A stretch of DNA of 9,138 nt from an uncultured Faecalibacterium sp. (GTDB taxonomy: Bacteria; Bacillota; Clostridia; Oscillospirales; Ruminococcaceae): contig CAKTFS010000045.1 in assembly GCA_934561115.1 (NCBI GenBank), positions 1 to 9,138 on the forward strand, given 5' to 3'. The first letter of the stretch is position 1. Each line of letters begins with the position of its first letter. The position numbers and the translations under genes were made by a program. Positions 6,491 to 9,138 of the stretch are shown here, one piece after another. Under the pieces are notes generated by a model, which saw only the letters and a list, made by a program, of their open reading frames with translations, made no database searches and was not told where the DNA came from.

Positions 6491-7699
6491 ATGGAAACAC
6501 AACAGCGCTCGACGGAATATAACTTTCAGGGTGTCATGTATTTTTTCCGTCGGGAAAAGATCCAGTGCCGGTACCAGTTCTCGCTGCGGGATGCGGTGGA
6601 TATCACCCTTTTGCAGCGGGCACTGACAGCGGCCTTGGCAAGTGCGCCTTATTATACCCAGCGCCTGGTGCAGGAAAAGCGGGAGATGTGGCTGGAGCCC
6701 AATACGGAGCCCTGCCTTGTGTACCCCGGCAGCACCATGCGCAATATCCCGGAACAGACCAACGGCTATCTGTTCTGCGTCAGCTGCGAGGGGGACACGG
6801 TCTACTTTGACTGGCATCACTTCCTGCTGGACGGCCACGGGGTGTCGCCTCTGTTCACCAGCATTCTGGAGCAGTACTGCAACCTGCGTTACGGTACTGC
6901 CTTTGCGGTGCAGCAGATCGTGTGCGACCCGCCCTACGATATGCAGGCCATGCTGGCAGAGTACCCGCCCGTGGATGGCGGGAGCGATGCCATCCAGCGG
7001 GATGTGGTGCAGACCTACGAGGGTGCACTGCGCCGCACCCGGGTGTGCCTGAGCAAACAGAGCCTTGTGGAAAAAGCACTGGCAAACAACGCAAAGCCGG
7101 TAAGCGCCCTGATGGGTCTGCTGTGCATGGCCATGCGGGAGTATCTGGGCAAGGAGAATATCCGGTATTCCTACTCGTCCGATACCCGCGATGTGGCCGG
7201 TGTGCCGCATGCGCTGTACAACTGCGTGTGCAGCTTTGCGCATACGGTGCAGCTGCAGGCAAAGACCCGCCTTGCAGATTTTGTGGCTGATGTAGATGCA
7301 GACATCAAGCGGGACCTGCAGCCGCAGTCCAAGCGCCGCCGCATGACCGAGCAGATGGGCTGGGTGTACAAGGTGGACCAGCAAAAGGCACCCCTGCGCA
7401 TCAAGCAGCGGGTGTTCCAGATGGGCGAGTACATCGGCGGCACCATCTCGGATTTCTGGCTCAGCTATCTGGGCAACCCGCTCATGCCCGCCACCCCGGA
7501 GCTTGCGCAGTACACCACGGATTTTGGTGTCTGGGTGCCGCCGGACGGCGCATCCGTGGGCGTGGAAGCCGCCAGCCTGAACGGAAAGATCATTCTGTGC
7601 ATCCATAACAAGGCACCCAACCCGGGTCTGGCCGAAACCCTCCGCAAGACCTTTGAAAGCGAAGGCGTTACGGTGCTGGAAGCTGAAGATCTGGACTGA
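6491..7699 (+). CDS. Stand-alone condensation-fold acyltransferase (HHxxxDG)
   Basis: This 402-residue protein has the defining motif of the NRPS condensation and CoA-dependent acyltransferase superfamily, DWHHFLLDGHG, with His109, the catalytic base His110, Asp114 and Gly115. Around it are the two expected halves. The N-terminal half is at about 12-170. The C-terminal half contains YSYSSDTR (226-233), LYNCVCSFAHTV (242-253), an SNLG-like SYLGNP (325-330) and DFGVWVPP (344-351). Together these resemble free-standing condensation or alcohol-acyltransferase-like proteins rather than a module of a large synthetase. It should transfer an acyl group from the upstream carrier protein to an amine or hydroxyl acceptor. 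The frame is open further upstream inside the carrier gene, but the ATG at 6491 has the ribosome binding site. It is the last gene before a strong terminator. It is somewhat shorter than canonical condensation domains (about 450 residues). Superfamily membership is secure; the acceptor and bond type are unknown. Confidence 0.85.
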   Translation: METQQRSTEYNFQGVMYFFRREKIQCRYQFSLRDAVDITLLQRALTAALASAPYYTQRLVQEKREMWLEPNTEPCLVYPGSTMRNIPEQTNGYLFCVSCEGDTVYFDWHHFLLDGHGVSPLFTSILEQYCNLRYGTAFAVQQIVCDPPYDMQAMLAEYPPVDGGSDAIQRDVVQTYEGALRRTRVCLSKQSLVEKALANNAKPVSALMGLLCMAMREYLGKENIRYSYSSDTRDVAGVPHALYNCVCSFAHTVQLQAKTRLADFVADVDADIKRDLQPQSKRRRMTEQMGWVYKVDQQKAPLRIKQRVFQMGEYIGGTISDFWLSYLGNPLMPATPELAQYTTDFGVWVPPDGASVGVEAASLNGKIILCIHNKAPNPGLAETLRKTFESEGVTVLEAEDLD

Positions 7700-7718
7700 G
7701 AAATACTTATCAAAAGTG

Positions 7719-7756
7719 AAAGGCTGCCGCACGTTTTGTGCGGCAGCCTTTTTGCT
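7719..7756 (+). terminator. Strong intrinsic terminator ending the biosynthetic operon
   Basis: A 14-bp perfect stem (7719-7732 with 7738-7751; core AAGGCTGCCGCAC) closes a 5-nt GTTTT loop and leads straight into a T-run, with a second T-run shortly after. It starts 20 nt after the condensation enzyme stop. The A-rich left flank could let it work on the other strand too, but no gene converges here. Confidence 0.92.
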
Positions 7757-7777
7757 GATTTTTGTAAGAAAATCCGG

Positions 7778-7806
7778 TTGCAAAGCCGTAAAAATATGGT
7801 TAAATA
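7778..7806 (+). promoter_or_regulatory. Possible weak promoter for the transporter gene
   Basis: TTGCAA (7778-7783) and TAAATA (7801-7806) are separated by 17 bases in the AT-rich gap between the terminator and the transporter gene. Both hexamers are poor matches, so this is tentative. Some promoter is expected here because of the strong terminator just upstream. Confidence 0.35.
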
Positions 7807-7839
7807 GAGAAAGGATATTTCCGCAAGGAGAGGAACACC

Positions 7840-8979
7840 ATGGAACAACAGAACACGCGCCTGCGCAATGCGGGCTTTGCAACCTTTTTCTTCAGCGGCA
7901 TCTGCACCATCAGCGCGGGCGTGGTGGTCAGCCTGCTGCAGGAACGCTATGGCTTTGCCTACGGCATGACCGGTACGCTGCTCTCTCTGATGAGCATTGG
8001 CAACCTGCTGGCCGGACTGCTGATGGGAATGCTGCCCAGTGTGCTGGGTCTGAAGCGCAGCGTGCTGCTGCTGACCATCGGCTACGCGGTGGGCTACGCC
8101 CTCATGGGACTGACCGGTGCAGTGGCGCTGCTGGCGGTGGCCTTTTTTGCGGTGGGCATCGCCAAGGGCAGCGTTATCAATACCTGTACCATTCTGGTCA
8201 GCGATAACTCTGCCGACCGCACCCGGGGCATGAACGTGATGCACAGTTGCTACGCCTGCGGCGCACTGCTGTGCCCCTTCCTCATTGCGGCAGCAGCCCG
8301 GGTAAGCACCGAGCTGGCTGTATTTCTGCTGGCAGCCGTGGGCTTTGTGCTCTGGCTGGTGTACGTCTTTACCCCGCTGCGCGGCGGCAAGAACAAAGGC
8401 AGCACCGGGAAGGAAGCCATCGACTGGAGCTTTCTGCGCTCTGCCCGCTTCTGGCTGCTGACCGGGCTGCTGTTTTTCCAGAACGCTGCCGAGCAGAGCG
8501 TCAACGGCTGGATGGTGACCTACTTCAAGGGCAGCGGCATCATTGCAGGCACGCTGGCGGCCTACACCGTCACCGTGATGTGGGGCGCTACGCTGGTGGG
8601 ACGGCTGCTCATCGCCTTTGTGTTCCCCTTAAAAAATCCCCGCAAGGCCATGGTGGGCATGAGCGTGCTGTGCACCATATTCTATGTGCTGCTGGTCATG
8701 GCGCATACGCAGGGCGCAGCCATTGTGCTGCTGTTCGCCTTTGCCATCTCGATGTCCGGGCTGAACCCCACCGCCGTGGCCAGTGCGGGCCGCATGACCA
8801 GTGTGACCAGCATGGGCATCATGCTGCCGGTGGCTTCCAGCGGTGCCATCCTGATGCCGTGGGTCATCGGCATCGTGGCCGAGCGTGCCGGCCTTGCCGC
8901 CGGTATGGCCTCCAACATCGTGCCCTGCGTGGGGCTGGTGGTCATCACCCTGCTGGTGGCAAGACTGCCGGAGGAATGA
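7840..8979 (+). CDS. Major facilitator superfamily transporter
   Basis: This 379-residue, highly hydrophobic protein has about twelve membrane segments in two halves, joined by a basic loop at about 179-200 (TPLRGGKNKGSTGKEAIDW). The ATG follows an AAGGAGAGG ribosome binding site. The loop after the second segment, GMLPSVLGLKRSV (63-75), is a degenerate form of the MFS motif A. Segment five carries N-xx-H-xxxxx-G-xxxx-P (Asn132, His135, Gly141, Pro146), reminiscent of FucP/FHS-type sugar:proton symporters. The length is slightly below the family norm, but both ends look complete. It stands 140 nt after the biosynthetic operon, beyond a strong terminator, so it is probably transcribed separately. 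Its position suggests export of the operon's product or uptake of a precursor. This is inference only, and an unrelated nutrient importer is equally possible. The superfamily is secure. Confidence 0.88.
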   Translation: MEQQNTRLRNAGFATFFFSGICTISAGVVVSLLQERYGFAYGMTGTLLSLMSIGNLLAGLLMGMLPSVLGLKRSVLLLTIGYAVGYALMGLTGAVALLAVAFFAVGIAKGSVINTCTILVSDNSADRTRGMNVMHSCYACGALLCPFLIAAAARVSTELAVFLLAAVGFVLWLVYVFTPLRGGKNKGSTGKEAIDWSFLRSARFWLLTGLLFFQNAAEQSVNGWMVTYFKGSGIIAGTLAAYTVTVMWGATLVGRLLIAFVFPLKNPRKAMVGMSVLCTIFYVLLVMAHTQGAAIVLLFAFAISMSGLNPTAVASAGRMTSVTSMGIMLPVASSGAILMPWVIGIVAERAGLAAGMASNIVPCVGLVVITLLVARLPEE

Positions 8980-8981
8980 AG

Positions 8982-8997
8982 TGCCGCTGGCGCGGCA
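8982..8997. repeat. Small hairpin just after the transporter stop
   Basis: TGCCGC and GCGGCA flank a TGGC loop three bases after the stop. No T-run follows, so it is at best a weak or Rho-assisted 3' end. Confidence 0.35.
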
Positions 8998-9085
8998 ATG
9001 CCGGGAACGGGGACGATTTAAAATGCCCTCCGCTGTGCGGGGAAGGTTTCTGCTTGCCTTTAGCGTGCAAAGACGCTCCGCTGGG

Positions 9086-9131
9086 CCAGAGGCAGGGAGG
9101 GGTGTTCCGACTCCCCCCTCCCTACCTCTGG
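9086..9131. repeat. 17-bp imperfect palindrome, possible dispersed repeat or terminator
   Basis: The arms 9086-9102 (CCAGAGG-C-AGGGAGGGG) and 9115-9131 (CCCCTCCCT-A-CCTCTGG) pair at 16 of 17 positions around a 12-nt loop. The strand is strongly purine-rich on one arm and pyrimidine-rich on the other. No T-run follows on the plus strand within the window. It may be a palindromic intergenic repeat or the start of a larger element beyond the edge. Confidence 0.6.
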
Positions 9132-9138
9132 ACTCCAC

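Noticed and set aside
6440..7882. Minus-strand open frame of 480 residues opposite the condensation enzyme
   Set aside because: Antisense to a gene with an intact HHxxxDG motif; it runs through the terminator and has no domain of its own.
8980..9085. An intrinsic terminator right after the transporter
   Set aside because: The hairpin at 8982-8997 is short and has no T-run, so I list it only as a hairpin.
1..9138. CRISPR array, tRNA, rRNA, transposase or phage genes
   Set aside because: I saw no regularly spaced repeats, cloverleaf-like sequences, insertion-sequence ends or recognisable mobile-element proteins on either strand.

Overview
The window reads as a chromosomal segment of a GC-rich anaerobic Firmicute. 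Codon choice, GGAGG-type ribosome binding sites and the gene families resemble gut Oscillospiraceae such as Faecalibacterium or its relatives. That placement is an inference from style, not from a marker gene. There are eight protein genes in two divergent blocks around a 373-bp AT-richer intergenic region. I see no RNA gene, CRISPR array or transposase.

Left block (minus strand, 2884 down to 1 and beyond): an integral-membrane acyltransferase-3 protein, a coiled-coil protein ending in a SWRLT-PLR tail, and a two-domain glycosyltransferase cut by the window edge. They share direction, short gaps and good ribosome binding sites, and a near-consensus promoter (TTGACA-17-TATACT) lies upstream. 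Together they look like part of a surface-polysaccharide assembly and decoration locus.

Right block (plus strand, 3258 to 7699): a tight four-gene operon with two tandem 488-residue adenylate-forming ligases (about 70% identical by hand alignment), a free-standing 80-residue acyl carrier protein, and a free-standing 402-residue condensation-fold enzyme with an intact HHxxxDG motif. It starts at a promoter with the same -10 hexamer as the divergent one and ends at a 14-bp-stem intrinsic terminator. The likely logic is that the ligases activate carboxylic acids as acyl-adenylates, at least one acyl group is loaded on the carrier protein, and the condensation enzyme moves it to an acceptor, making an ester or amide. 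This is a minimal NRPS-like pathway with every domain on its own polypeptide. Substrates and product cannot be read from sequence. The A4-like motif (LPMFHLGAF) favours acyl or aryl acids over amino acids.

After the terminator, an MFS transporter gene (7840 to 8979) has its own ribosome binding site and a possible weak promoter. It may export the product or import a precursor. The last 159 bases hold no gene but contain a 17-bp imperfect palindrome.
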